This document shows, in pieces, positions 26,050 to 35,373 of a stretch of 56,458 nucleotides of DNA. The stretch spans positions 1-56,458 of the forward strand of contig NZ_JAIUIE010000019.1 of the NCBI RefSeq assembly GCF_020165495.1. Reading direction: 5' to 3'. The notes under the pieces are model-generated. The model made no database searches. It was not told the DNA's origin and worked only from the letters and a program-made list of their open reading frames with translations. The stretch's first letter is position 1, and each line of letters opens with the position of its first letter. The translations under genes were made by a program, and so were the position numbers. Source of the stretch: Mesorhizobium sp. BR1-1-16 (GTDB lineage Bacteria > Pseudomonadota > Alphaproteobacteria > Rhizobiales > Kaistiaceae).

Positions 26050-27591
26050 ATGCCGTCCTGTCTTCGCCAATTGCTCTATGCCTCGACCCTCCTGGCCGGT
26101 CTGGCCGGCCCGGCCCTGGCCGATCCCGGCGATATCATCTTCGCCCGCGCCCAGGACGCAGACAGCCTCGACGTGGCGCGCGTCTCGACGACGATCTCGT
26201 TCCAGGTGATGACGCAGATCTACGACAATCTGCTGAACCTCAACGACAAGGGTCAGGTCGTCGGCGGGCTCGCCTCGTCCTATACCGCCAGCCCCGACAA
26301 CATGACCTTCACCTTCACCATGCGGCCGGGCATCAAGTGCCATGACGGCACGATCTTCGACGCCAACGCCGCGAAGTGGAACATCGATCGCGCCATCGAC
26401 CCGAAGACCGGCAGCTCCAATGCCTCGTCCTATGGCAGCATCACCTCGACAGAAGTAAACGGCGACGTTCTCACGGTGAAGCTGTCCAAGCCCTATTCGC
26501 CGCTGCCGACCTTCCTGGCCAGCGCGCAGGCTCTGATGATGTGCCCGGCGACGATCCAGGGCAGCGACGTCAAGCCCGTCGGCACTGGCCCGTGGAAGTT
26601 CGTCGAATGGGTGCGCAACGACCGCCTTGTGCTCGCGGCCAACCCCGACTATGTCAACGTCAATCCGCTCGTCGAAAACCCCGGCGCGCCCTATGCCAAG
26701 CGGCTGATCTTCCGCGTCATTCCCGAGGGTCCGTCCCGCATGGCGGCGCTCAAGACCGGCGAGGTCACGTTCGCCGAGCCTTCGCTGCAGGATGCGGCCG
26801 ATCTAGCGCAGGACAAGGACTACACCGTCTATACGGGCGCCGGCCGCACCGGCCAGCTCGCTTATATCGGCTTCACGGCCAAGATCCCTCCGCTCGACGA
26901 CGCGCGCGTTCGCCGTGCCGTGGGCTATGCGGTCGATCGCGACGCCATGGTCGATATCGGCTTCAACGGTCTTGTCCAGTCCTCGACCTGCCCGGTGGCG
27001 CCCGGCCTCCTCGGCTATGACCCGGCGAAATGCGCGGAATGGGCAACGTCCTACGATCCGGAGAAGGCGAAAGCTCTGCTCAAGGAAGTGGGGTACGGAC
27101 CGGACCATCCGCTCGACCTGATCTTCTCGGTTTCGCCCTTGCAGGGCTGGGACGAGTCGGTCGTGGTCATGCAGCAGCAGCTCGCGGCGGTTGGCATCAA
27201 CGTCAAGATCGAGCAGCGGCAGTTCGCCACCTGGGTAGACTACATGACGGGCAAGAACAAGGAGACGACCGGCACGCCCGCGATCTGGACCATGGGCATG
27301 TCTGGTCCGGACCCCGACTACCTCGTCTTCCTGTTCCAGCCGCCGGGCTATGCAAGCCAGGGCATCGACGATCCCGAGTTGCAGAAGATGCTGGTCGAGC
27401 AGCGGGCGCTCTCGGGCGCGGCGCGCGAGGCCAAGATCCTCGACATCCAGAAGTTTCTTCTGACCGAGGCGTATGAAATTCCGCTGTTCACTCCGGGCTG
27501 GTTCTGGCTTGCGACGAGCAAGAGCAACGTCACCGGCTTCAAGCAGGGCTACACGGTGATGCCGATCTTCAACGACGTGAAGCTGCCTTGA
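26050..27591 (+). CDS. Peptide ABC transporter substrate-binding protein (SBP_bac_5 family)
   Basis: The 513-residue protein starts with a signal peptide (LLYASTLLAGLAGPALA, cleavage near ALA-D) and has the family 5 solute-binding layout: DIIFARAQDADSLD start, an AxxWNIDRAIDP segment and TGPWKFVEWVRND in the middle, and a long second lobe. It binds peptides or peptide-like amides in the periplasm. AAGGA lies about eight bases before the ATG. It heads an operon with two permeases, two ATPases and two hydrolases, and faces away from an S33 hydrolase gene. Confidence 0.93.
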   Translation: MPSCLRQLLYASTLLAGLAGPALADPGDIIFARAQDADSLDVARVSTTISFQVMTQIYDNLLNLNDKGQVVGGLASSYTASPDNMTFTFTMRPGIKCHDGTIFDANAAKWNIDRAIDPKTGSSNASSYGSITSTEVNGDVLTVKLSKPYSPLPTFLASAQALMMCPATIQGSDVKPVGTGPWKFVEWVRNDRLVLAANPDYVNVNPLVENPGAPYAKRLIFRVIPEGPSRMAALKTGEVTFAEPSLQDAADLAQDKDYTVYTGAGRTGQLAYIGFTAKIPPLDDARVRRAVGYAVDRDAMVDIGFNGLVQSSTCPVAPGLLGYDPAKCAEWATSYDPEKAKALLKEVGYGPDHPLDLIFSVSPLQGWDESVVVMQQQLAAVGINVKIEQRQFATWVDYMTGKNKETTGTPAIWTMGMSGPDPDYLVFLFQPPGYASQGIDDPELQKMLVEQRALSGAAREAKILDIQKFLLTEAYEIPLFTPGWFWLATSKSNVTGFKQGYTVMPIFNDVKLP

Positions 27592-27616
27592 CCCGGCGCA
27601 GACCTGGAGGCCCGGC

Positions 27617-28540
27617 ATGACCCGCTTCATCTTGCGCCGCCTCTTCACCGCGCTCGTGACGCTGATCATCTCGAGCTTCCTCGTCTGCATGCTGATCCAC
27701 CTCATTCCCGGCGATCCCGTGGCGATGATGATGGCTCAAAACTCGGCACCGAGCCCCGAGCAGCTGGCCGCGATGCGGCACATGCTGGGGCTCGACCTGC
27801 CCCTGTGGCAGCAATATTTCCACTATATGGGCCGCCTGCTGACCGGCGACCTCGGCCGCTCGATCTTCGGCAGCGAGCCGGTGCTGACGCTGCTGATGGA
27901 GCGACTGCCCAACACCTTCGCCCTCGCTTTCGCCGGCCTTGCCATCGCGGTCGGCTTCGGCATGCCGCTCGGCTTCTTCGCCGCCTATCACCGGGGAAGC
28001 TGGGCGGATTCCGCTCTGATGGTCTTTGCGGTCGCCGGGGTCTCGCTGCCCAATTTCTGGCTCGGCCTGATGCTCGTTCTGCTGTTTTCGATGACGCTCG
28101 GCTGGCTGCCGGTGGCGGGTGAAGACTGGCGCAGCATGGTCCTTCCCGCCATGACGCTCGGCGTCACTTATATGGCGATCATCGCCCGGATGACGCGCTC
28201 GGCTATGATCGAGGTTCTCGGCGAAGACTTCATCCGCACCGCGCGTGCCAAGGGACTGCCCGAGGGCATCGTGCTGTTCCGCCACGCGCTGCGCCCGGCG
28301 ATGATCAGTGTCGTCACCATCATCGGCGTTGTCTTCGGCTATCTGATGGGCGGCGCGGTCGTGGTTGAGAACGTGTTCAGCTGGAATGGCCTGGGCCGGC
28401 TCGCGATCCAGGCAATCAGCTACCGCGACTATCCGCTGATCCAAGGCTTCATCCTGCTGTTCGCCACCATCATCGTGGTGATGTCGGTGCTGCTCGACGT
28501 CGCCTATGCCTGGCTCGATCCCCGGATTTCCGTCCAATGA
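27617..28540 (+). CDS. Peptide ABC transporter permease (DppB type)
   Basis: The 307-residue protein begins MTRFILRRLFTALVTLIIS, the standard start of DppB/OppB permeases, and has six membrane segments. The EAA coupling loop reads FIRTARAKGLPEGIVLFRHALRP at about 205-225. It forms half of the inner-membrane channel. GGAGG is present 10 bases before the start. Its stop overlaps the start of the DppC-type gene (ATGA at 28537). Confidence 0.93.
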   Translation: MTRFILRRLFTALVTLIISSFLVCMLIHLIPGDPVAMMMAQNSAPSPEQLAAMRHMLGLDLPLWQQYFHYMGRLLTGDLGRSIFGSEPVLTLLMERLPNTFALAFAGLAIAVGFGMPLGFFAAYHRGSWADSALMVFAVAGVSLPNFWLGLMLVLLFSMTLGWLPVAGEDWRSMVLPAMTLGVTYMAIIARMTRSAMIEVLGEDFIRTARAKGLPEGIVLFRHALRPAMISVVTIIGVVFGYLMGGAVVVENVFSWNGLGRLAIQAISYRDYPLIQGFILLFATIIVVMSVLLDVAYAWLDPRISVQ

Positions 28541-29439
28541 GCACACCGATCCCCATCGTCGCCGACACGGTCGATCGCGGAACAGGTATCGCCTCGCCGC
28601 GCCGCCAGCTACTGCGCCGCATGCTGCGCTCGCGCTCTCTCGTCATCGGCGGCAGCATCGTCCTCTTCGTCGTGCTGGTGGCGCTCCTTGCTCCCATCAT
28701 CGCCCCGTTCGATCCCGACCATATCGGCACCGGGCGGCGCCTCGCGGTTCCCGGCGGAAAGTTCCTGCTCGGGACGGACGAATTTGGGCGCGACATTCTC
28801 AGCCGCGTCATCTTCGGTGCGCGCTACACGCTCTATATCGGGTTAGTGGCGGTGGGCATCGGCCTCGTCTTCGGGGTCGCGATCGGGGCCGCCGCCGCCT
28901 ATGCCGGCGGCTGGTTCGGCGGCCTGCTGATGCGGGTCATGGACCTGCTCTACACCTTCCCCGATGTGCTGATCGCCCTCGGCCTTGTCGCGTTTCTCGG
29001 GCCCAACCTCACCAATGCGATGATCGCAGTGGGACTCAGCGCCATCCCCTATTATGCGCGGGTCACCTATGCCGTCGTCCTCTCGGAGAGGCAGAAACCC
29101 TATGTTGATGCGGCGCAAGTGGTCGGCGCCAGCCATATCCGGGTCGTCGTCCGCCACCTGATGCCCAATGTCCTGCCGCCGATGATCGTGGTGGCGTCGC
29201 TGGGCTTCTCCGCCGCCGTCCTCTCCGCCGCGGCGCTCAGCTTTCTCGGCCTCGGCGCCCAGCCGCCGATGCCCGAATGGGGCCTGATGCTGTCGACCGG
29301 CCGCAACTACATCACGCGGGCGCCCTGGCTGGTCGTCGGCCCCGGGGTCGCAATCTTCGTGACCGTCATGGCGTTCAACCTGTTCGGCGACGGTGTGCGC
29401 GATCTGCTCGACCCGCGCCAGCGCCAGAGGACGCTGTGA
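28537..29439 (+). CDS. Peptide ABC transporter permease (DppC type)
   Basis: The 300-residue protein has the DppC/OppC layout: a cytosolic N-terminus with LLRRMLRSRSLVIGGS, the first membrane segment, the periplasmic PGGKFLLGTDEFGRDILSR block typical of the family, and the coupling loop YVDAAQVVGASHIRVVVRHLMP. It pairs with the DppB-type permease. Start and stop overlap both neighbours, showing one co-translated operon. Confidence 0.93.
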   Translation: MSTPIPIVADTVDRGTGIASPRRQLLRRMLRSRSLVIGGSIVLFVVLVALLAPIIAPFDPDHIGTGRRLAVPGGKFLLGTDEFGRDILSRVIFGARYTLYIGLVAVGIGLVFGVAIGAAAAYAGGWFGGLLMRVMDLLYTFPDVLIALGLVAFLGPNLTNAMIAVGLSAIPYYARVTYAVVLSERQKPYVDAAQVVGASHIRVVVRHLMPNVLPPMIVVASLGFSAAVLSAAALSFLGLGAQPPMPEWGLMLSTGRNYITRAPWLVVGPGVAIFVTVMAFNLFGDGVRDLLDPRQRQRTL

Positions 29440-30446
29440 TGGCCGATGTCGAGAGCCCCATGGCAGGCCTGCTCGCCGTCGAGGATCTCACGGTGGCGTT
29501 CGGGCGCGGCAGCTCGGCCGCCGCGGCGCTCCGGGACGTCAGCTTCGCCCTGCGACGCGGCGAAACGCTGGCGCTGGTCGGCGAGTCGGGCAGCGGCAAA
29601 TCGCTGACCGCGCTATCGATCATGGGGCTGCTGCCCACCGAGGGGCAGGTCTCCGCGGGGCGCGTGCTGCTCGGTGGCGACGACCTGCTGCGCAAGTCTC
29701 GCGACGATATGATCCGCACCCGCGGCAGCCGCGTCTCCATGGTGTTCCAGGAACCGATGACGTCGCTGAACCCGGTGCTGACCATCGGTCGCCAACTGAC
29801 CGAGGGGTTGCAGTTCCACCGCAAGGTCAGCCGTGCAGCGGCCGACGCCAGGGCGCTCGATCTGCTGCGCCTCGTTGGCATGACGAACCCCGAAGCGCGG
29901 CTGAAGCAGTATCCGCACCAGCTCTCGGGCGGTATGCGGCAGCGCGTGATGATCGCCATGGCGCTGGCCTGCGAGCCTGACCTCATCATCGCCGACGAGC
30001 CGACCACCGCGCTAGATGTCTCGATCCAGGCACAGATCATCGACCTGCTGCTCGACATCAAGGAGCGGCTCGGCACCTCGATCCTGCTCATCACGCATGA
30101 CCTCGGCGTCGTGGCCGAGATGGCCGACCGGATTGCCGTCCTCTATGCAGGCCGGGTCGTCGAGATCGCCGATTGCCTGCAGCTCTTCGATGCGCCGCGT
30201 CATCCCTATACCGAGGGGCTGCTGGCCGCGGTGCCACGGCTGGACCTCCTGGTTGCCGACGGCGCCGATCGCATCCGCCTCGCGGAACTGCCGGGCAGCG
30301 TGCCATCGCCGGGCGAACGGCTCAGTGGATGCCCCTTCGCCCCGCGCTGCTCGCTCGCGATCGAGCGTTGCAGCGCCGAGATGCCGCCAATGCGGACGGT
30401 CGCCGAGGGCCACACGGCCGCTTGCTGGGTGAGGGCGGCAGCATGA
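29439..30446 (+). CDS. Peptide ABC transporter ATP-binding protein (DppD type)
   Basis: This 335-residue ATPase has Walker [10 protein letters not shown]-loop [12 protein letters not shown], signature LSGGMRQRV and Walker [13 protein letters not shown]. The C-terminal oligopeptide-transporter extension has the cysteine-containing block [15 protein letters not shown]. It starts at 29439, sharing one base with the permease stop; an earlier in-frame start at 29277 would overlap the permease gene and adds no domain. Confidence 0.93.
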   Translation: MADVESPMAGLLAVEDLTVAFGRGSSAAAALRDVSFALRRGETLALVGESGSGKSLTALSIMGLLPTEGQVSAGRVLLGGDDLLRKSRDDMIRTRGSRVSMVFQEPMTSLNPVLTIGRQLTEGLQFHRKVSRAAADARALDLLRLVGMTNPEARLKQYPHQLSGGMRQRVMIAMALACEPDLIIADEPTTALDVSIQAQIIDLLLDIKERLGTSILLITHDLGVVAEMADRIAVLYAGRVVEIADCLQLFDAPRHPYTEGLLAAVPRLDLLVADGADRIRLAELPGSVPSPGERLSGCPFAPRCSLAIERCSAEMPPMRTVAEGHTAACWVRAAA

Positions 30447-31453
30447 ACGCGCCCGCGCCAGCCCTTATCCTCGACGCGGTCAGCAAGGAGTTTGCCCAGC
30501 GCCGAAGCCTGTTCGGCCGCCCGGCTGCGCCGGTGCGGGCGGTCGATACTGTCAGCTTCGTCGTCAACCCCGGTGAGACGCTGGGGCTTGTCGGCGAGAG
30601 CGGCTGCGGAAAGTCGACGCTCGCCCGTATGATCCTGCGGATGACGCGGCCGACAACGGGCCATGTCCTCGTTGAGGGCAAGCGGGTCGATGCGCTGCTG
30701 CCGAGCGAAGTGCTGGCTTATCGGCGTCAGATCCAGATGATTTTCCAGGATCCCTACGCCTCGCTCAATCCGCGCATTCGGGCCGGCGACCTGATCGGCG
30801 AGCCGATGGCGATCCATGGCCTTGCGCGCGGGGCGGAGCTTGAGACGCGCGTCGCCGACCTCGCGGCGCAGGTGGGCCTTTCTGCCGCGATGCTCGGGCG
30901 CTATCCGCATGAATTCTCGGGCGGTCAGCGCCAGCGCATCGCCATCGCACGCGCTCTCGCCGTTTCGCCGCGGATCATCGTCGCCGACGAGCCGGTATCG
31001 GCGCTCGACGTCTCCGTCCGCGCCCAGGTGCTGAACCTGATGGCCGACCTCCAGACTTCGCGTGGCCTGTCCTATGTGTTCATCTCGCATGACATCGGCA
31101 CGGTTGCCTATCTGAGCCACCGGGTGGCCGTCATGTATCTTGGTGCCATCGTCGAGATCGGCCCGGCCCGCGACGTGCTGCGGCGGCCGCGCCATCCCTA
31201 TACGCGCCTGTTGCTGGAAGCGGTGCCGGTCGCGCATCCGCGGCTGCGGGTTCGTCGCCGCGAGGTGTTGCCCGGCGAGGTTCCGAATGGAGTGGGCCTC
31301 GGCGCCGGGTGCCGGTTCGCTCCGCGCTGCCCCATGGCGCAGGAACGCTGCCGCGTCGAGGCGCCTACGCCGCGCGCCATCGACGGGACGCGGCTCGTTG
31401 CCTGCCATTTCGCCGAAGACACCCCCGATTTGCCGAAAGGATTAGCCGCATGA
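30443..31453 (+). CDS. Peptide ABC transporter ATP-binding protein (DppF type)
   Basis: This 336-residue ATPase has Walker A GESGCGKST, Q-loop MIFQDPYASLNP, signature FSGGQRQRI and Walker B IIVADEPVSALD. The C-terminal extension has the CRFAPRCPMAQERC cysteine block. It is the second ATPase of the importer. ATG at 30443 overlaps the DppD-type stop (ATGA), and its own stop overlaps the following hydrolase gene, so transporter and hydrolase are made together. Confidence 0.93.
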   Translation: MNAPAPALILDAVSKEFAQRRSLFGRPAAPVRAVDTVSFVVNPGETLGLVGESGCGKSTLARMILRMTRPTTGHVLVEGKRVDALLPSEVLAYRRQIQMIFQDPYASLNPRIRAGDLIGEPMAIHGLARGAELETRVADLAAQVGLSAAMLGRYPHEFSGGQRQRIAIARALAVSPRIIVADEPVSALDVSVRAQVLNLMADLQTSRGLSYVFISHDIGTVAYLSHRVAVMYLGAIVEIGPARDVLRRPRHPYTRLLLEAVPVAHPRLRVRRREVLPGEVPNGVGLGAGCRFAPRCPMAQERCRVEAPTPRAIDGTRLVACHFAEDTPDLPKGLAA

Positions 31454-32331
31454 CCGAATTCAGCCTGCGCTTCGGCGCTCACCGCCTTGCCGGATACCGC
31501 TCCGGCGAGGGCGGAATCCCGCTTCTTGTCGTCCATGGCGGACCGGGCGTCCCCTGCAGCTATGTCTACGAGGCCCACAAGAATTATGCGGCCGAGGGCT
31601 TCGACGTTGTCAGCTGGGACCAACTTGGCTGCGGCCGTTCCGACCGGCCGGAGGACGCTTCACTCTGGGTCGTTGACCGTTTTGTCGAGGAAGTGGAGAC
31701 CGTGCGCGAGCAGCTCGGCTGGGACAGCTTCTTCCTGCTGGGCAACAGCTGGGGCGGCATGCTCGGGATCGAGTATTGCCTCGCCCATCTCGACCGGGTC
31801 CGCGCCTTTGTGATCGGCAACAGCGCCGCCAGCATGCCCCGCCTCATCCGCGGCTTCGACCGGTGCAAGCAGGCGCTCGGCTCGGATACGGCGCGGATGA
31901 TGGCGCTACGCGAGGCGGAGGGGTCGATCGACCATCCCGAATATCTCGCCGCCCGTACGCTGCTGACGTACAGGCACATGTGCCGCATGGACCACTGGCC
32001 GGAGCCGCTGGTCGAAGGCATGCGCGCCGAGGGTATTGGCGTCGGCCCGTTCTCGGCCATGTTCGGCCCGCATTTCTATAATTGCTCGGGCAATCTGCGC
32101 GACTGGGACCGCATGGCCGACCTGCCGCGCATCGCGGTGCCGACGCTGGTGACGACCAGCGAGTGGGACTATCTGCTGCCGGAATATGCCCGACTGATGT
32201 GGGAGCACCTGCCGCAATCCGAGATCGTCATCTTCCGCAACTCCGGCCATCTTCCGTTTTGGGACGCTGCCGATCGCTATCATCCTGCCGTGCTCGGCTT
32301 CCTGAAGACCCATGCGGGCCTCGCCGGCTGA
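31450..32331 (+). CDS. Proline iminopeptidase-family hydrolase (PipA/amino-acid-amidase-like)
   Basis: This 293-residue S33 hydrolase is close to the classic proline iminopeptidase pattern: HGGPG at 29-33, DQLGCGRSDRP at 57-66, nucleophile elbow GNSWGG with Ser100, acid in TTSEWDYLLPE and His in RNSGHLPFW. Enzymes of this kind include proline iminopeptidases and L-amino acid amidases. It is coupled to the importer ATPase (ATGA at 31450), which implies that it cleaves the imported peptide or amide in the cytoplasm. Pip genes beside LuxR-type regulators are a hallmark of plant-responsive LuxR-solo loci. Confidence 0.9.
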   Translation: MTEFSLRFGAHRLAGYRSGEGGIPLLVVHGGPGVPCSYVYEAHKNYAAEGFDVVSWDQLGCGRSDRPEDASLWVVDRFVEEVETVREQLGWDSFFLLGNSWGGMLGIEYCLAHLDRVRAFVIGNSAASMPRLIRGFDRCKQALGSDTARMMALREAEGSIDHPEYLAARTLLTYRHMCRMDHWPEPLVEGMRAEGIGVGPFSAMFGPHFYNCSGNLRDWDRMADLPRIAVPTLVTTSEWDYLLPEYARLMWEHLPQSEIVIFRNSGHLPFWDAADRYHPAVLGFLKTHAGLAG

Positions 32332-33265
32332 CTCGGAGGTGGACGGCGCGCCAGATGGCCTCTATCGCGGGCCGATCATCGACACCCATCATCACCTCTG
32401 GGACCTTTCGATGAACAGGCATCCTTGGCTCATGCAGTCGTCAGGGCCACTGGCCGCGTTGTCGTCGGTCGCCTCAACCTATCTAGTCGAGGACTTCCTG
32501 GAGGATTCGGCCGGCCAGAACGTCGTGGCAACTGTCCATATCGAGGCGCTGTGGGCGGGCGATCCGGCCGAGGAGACGCGCTGGCTTGATGCCCTGGAGA
32601 AGGGCGGGGGCGTGGGTTTGCGTTATGTCGCCAATGCCCGGCTCGGCACTCCGGATACAGCAAAACTGATCGCTGCGCAGGCTGCGTCGCCGCGGGTCGC
32701 GGGCATTCGCGCCATCCTTAGCTGCCATCCCGATCCGGAGAAGAGCTTCGTCGGAGATCCGCGCCTTGCCTACGCCCCGGACTTCCGCCGAGATGTCGGG
32801 CGCGTGCGCGACCACGGGTTGCATCTCGAACTGATGATGTATCCCTATCAAGCCGAGGCCGTCGCCGATCTCGCGGCCGCCTTTCCCGACCTTTCAATCG
32901 TGATCAACCACTGCGGCAGCCCGATCGACCGCGACGCGGCGGGGATGAAGCGCTGGCACGACGCAATCGTGACGGTCGCGTCGGCGCCGAACACGATTAT
33001 CAAGATCTCAAGCCCCGGCGCCTATGACGCCGGCTGGACGCTGGACAGTATTCGTGAGCTTGTTGCGCATTGCCTTGCCAGCTTCGGGCCCGACCGGGCG
33101 ATGTTCGGTACCGACGCGCCGGTCTGCCGGCTTACCATGTCGGTCGCGGAAATCTGGAATGCCTTGCGCCAGGCCGTGAGACATCTTCCGGCGTCTCAGC
33201 AGGCCGCCCTGTTCTTCGACAATGCCCAGCATATCTACCGGCTGGATGAGGTCAGAGCGCCATAG
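32312..33265 (+). CDS. Amidohydrolase-family protein (TIM-barrel metal hydrolase)
   Basis: The 317-residue protein belongs to the amidohydrolase-2 group (2-pyrone-4,6-dicarboxylate lactonase and relatives). The metal-binding start THHHLWDLSMNRHPWL is present, with VINHCGSPI in the middle and FGTDAPVCRL near the end, where the Asp is the last metal ligand. It likely hydrolyses a lactone, amide or carboxylate. It overlaps the end of the upstream hydrolase gene by 20 bases and closes the operon. Its stop is 15 bases from that of the convergent LuxR-type gene. Confidence 0.87.
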   Translation: MRASPADSEVDGAPDGLYRGPIIDTHHHLWDLSMNRHPWLMQSSGPLAALSSVASTYLVEDFLEDSAGQNVVATVHIEALWAGDPAEETRWLDALEKGGGVGLRYVANARLGTPDTAKLIAAQAASPRVAGIRAILSCHPDPEKSFVGDPRLAYAPDFRRDVGRVRDHGLHLELMMYPYQAEAVADLAAAFPDLSIVINHCGSPIDRDAAGMKRWHDAIVTVASAPNTIIKISSPGAYDAGWTLDSIRELVAHCLASFGPDRAMFGTDAPVCRLTMSVAEIWNALRQAVRHLPASQQAALFFDNAQHIYRLDEVRAP

Positions 33266-33280
33266 CCCGGTAGCGGGGCA

Positions 33281-34126
33281 TCACAGCAAATTCAGCTCGC
33301 GTGCCTTGAAGGCTGCATGCACCTTGTTGGAGGCGTCCAGCTTCGAGGCGGCGCGGCGCAGGTGGAAATCGACTGTCGCCTTGCTGCGCCCGATGATCTG
33401 TGCCACTTCCCACGACGTCTTGCCCTGTGTCGTCCAGAGCAGGCAGAGACGTTCGTGCTCCGAGAGCTTGACCGTCGCCTGCGGTCGGCGCTCGGTGCGC
33501 CATTGCACGACATGAGCGTGGACCATCTGCGCGACGGCAAGCAGCGCATGAAGCGCCGGCTGCCCGATATCGGCTTCGGGCTGGCGCGCTTCCGGCCCGG
33601 CAACGGAGAACACGCCGCTCATATTGCGCGGCCCATGGACGGGGATGGCGATGCCGCTGCTGATACCGAAGTCCTGCGCCTCGAAGAAGATGCGCCGCGC
33701 GCTTGGCTCTAGGCCACGCAGATGGCGTTCGTCGCCCCAATTGAACGGGCGCAGGGCATGGCGCCCGTAAAGGATTACCGCGTCGGCAGAGTGATAGTTC
33801 CGGCGCCGATAAAGGTTCTGCCAGTCTTCAGGATAAGTGCTGAGCAGCATGCCGATATCGTTGGGCCGGCCCCAGTCTGAGGCCAGCCACGGAAGGCCGT
33901 AGGAAAAGTAGGTGAAGCCGAGCGCCCGCACGAGCGTGTCGGCGATGATTTGAGTCTCCTCTTCCCCCTCGCTTAGGTCAAGGCGGCGAAAAAGATTGGC
34001 GATCCCGTCTTCAGCCGCGCTGAGGGCGGAAGTCTGTTTCGCGGGGGCCGCTGCGACGATCGGGCTCATGACGCTCCCAATGGACGGAGATGGGACCGCT
34101 TCGCGAAGCAAGTCTCGTTCCAGCAA
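33281..34126 (-). CDS. LuxR-type regulator with autoinducer-binding domain (LuxR solo)
   Basis: The 281-residue protein has an autoinducer-binding domain (about 55-205) and a C-terminal LuxR HTH (about 219-281, LSEHERLCLLWTTQGKTSWE then SKATVDFHLRRA). Against TraR numbering the pocket keeps Trp57 (W102), Tyr61 (Y106), Asp70 (D115), Trp85 (W130) and Gly113 (G158), while Pro71 is Ala (A116). No luxI-type gene is in the window, so it is a solo here. It converges on the peptide-uptake operon with a 15-base gap and is its most likely regulator. An in-frame Met at 34069 could be the true start. Confidence 0.88.
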   Translation of the reverse strand: MLERDLLREAVPSPSIGSVMSPIVAAAPAKQTSALSAAEDGIANLFRRLDLSEGEEETQIIADTLVRALGFTYFSYGLPWLASDWGRPNDIGMLLSTYPEDWQNLYRRRNYHSADAVILYGRHALRPFNWGDERHLRGLEPSARRIFFEAQDFGISSGIAIPVHGPRNMSGVFSVAGPEARQPEADIGQPALHALLAVAQMVHAHVVQWRTERRPQATVKLSEHERLCLLWTTQGKTSWEVAQIIGRSKATVDFHLRRAASKLDASNKVHAAFKARELNLL

Positions 34127-34360
34127 GCGCCTTTGTCCTCGCCGCCCCGTGCAGCCGCCCTACCGCAGTGCGATTGAGCATCGACTTGACCGCATTGGAC
34201 GCAAAAGGGGCGCCGGAACACGCGCGGAGCGCTCCTTGCGCTCATAGTTCTGCTGATTTCTTTGAAAGATCATCAGACTTGTCGTCGAGACAGTGAAGCG
34301 GCGGCTTGCGTCGTGTCTGGAAGGAACATTGACGCTTCGATTTTCGCAGCAGAGTTCTCC

Positions 34361-34561
34361 TGAACCGCATCGGGTTTGTCGGAGGCCTTTTGGCTTGAGT
34401 CACGCCGCCATGGCTGGCTCATCCAGCATCGCGTAGTAGCGTTCCTCGGCCTCGGCCGGCGGGATGTCGCCGATGGGCTTTAGCAGCCGGCGATTGTTGA
34501 ACCAGTCCACCCAGATCAGCGTGGCGAACTCGACAGATTCGAAGCTCGGCCAGGGTCCACG
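34361..34561 (-). mobile_element. IS3-family insertion sequence remnant
   Basis: The frame ending at 34400 on the minus strand reads WPSFESVEFATLIWVDWF, then NRRLLKPIGDIPPAEAEERY, the C-terminus of an IS3-family OrfB transposase. Outside its stop, at 34361, lies TGAACCGCATCGGGTTTGTC, which looks like the IS end (IS407/IS51-like TGAACCG ends). The rest of the element is missing: similarity stops at about 34561, where ParB-like sequence begins in the other direction. The fragment cannot move by itself. Confidence 0.7.
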
Positions 34562-34568
34562 CCGGTGG

Positions 34569-35373
34569 ATGACCAACACGCATGTGCAGATGATCCCGAT
34601 CGAGCGGATCCGCGTCTTGAACCCGCGCGTTCGGAACCGGCGCAAGTTCATGGAGGTGGTCGAGAGCATCCGGACAGTCCGCCTGACGCGACCGATCCGA
34701 GTGAACACCATCATCGAGCCAGACGGTCATCGATCCTGCGGCCTCGCCTGTAGCCAGGGGCGCATCGAGGCATTCCGCGAATTAGGCCGAACTGAGATCC
34801 CTGCCATCGTGATAGAGGCCTCCGAGGAGGAGTGCCTGATCATGAGTCTGGTCGAGAATTGCGCCCGGCGGCAGCACCGATCCATAGACCTGCTCCAGGA
34901 CGTCTCTACGCTGCGCAAGCGCGGGTACACTGACCGGCGGATCGCGGAAAAGATCGGCACCACACCTGAGTGGGTCAGCATGATGTCTTTGCTGATCGAG
35001 AAGGGACAGCAATGCCTCGATGTCTCCAGCGAAAAGATCGCCCGCCCGCTCAGTCTGAACGTCAACAGTGTGAGGCGGAAGGCTAGTTTACTCGACGGTA
35101 TAGGCCACGAGGTCGTCTCTATGCTGAAGGATACGATGTGCCCCGATGGCGGTATTCGAGATCCTTAAGCGGATGAAGCCGCTGCGGCAGATCGAGGCCA
35201 CCGAGCTGATGGTTGCGGCGAATAACTACACTTCGGCCTACGCGACCGCACTTCTCGCGGGCACCCCATCCAACGAGCTGACCGGGGAGAGGAAATCGAA
35301 GAAGGTGCGCGGCGTCACGCAGGAGGCGATGGCCAGGATGAAGGAGCTCGCGCGCCTCATCGTCACCGATTGA
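34569..35373 (+). pseudogene. Chimeric, frameshifted ParB/RepB-like partition gene
   Basis: The first part (34569 to about 35000) has a ParB N-terminal domain: QMIPIERIRVLNPRVRNR, VPAIV-like IPAIVIEASEEECLIMSLVEN and an HTH (RIAEKIGTTPEWVSM). It then passes directly into EKIARPLSLNVNSVRRKASL and EVVSMLKD, wording I associate with the middle of a second ParB-like paralogue usually encoded next to it. A frameshift at about 35140 follows, and the tail continues in another frame from 35146: VFEILKRMKPLRQIEATELM (RepB C-terminal type), cut short at 35373. So an internal deletion seems to have joined two paralogues, and frameshifts then killed the product. Such pairs occur on plasmids and integrative elements. 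Confidence 0.65.

Noticed and set aside
24995-34126. luxI-type AHL synthase near the LuxR gene
   Set aside because: No product in the window has the LuxI motifs; the regulator is a solo as far as visible.
33281-34126. Assignment to the classic plant-responsive OryR subgroup
   Set aside because: That subgroup usually has Met57 and Trp61; here both AHL-type residues are kept.
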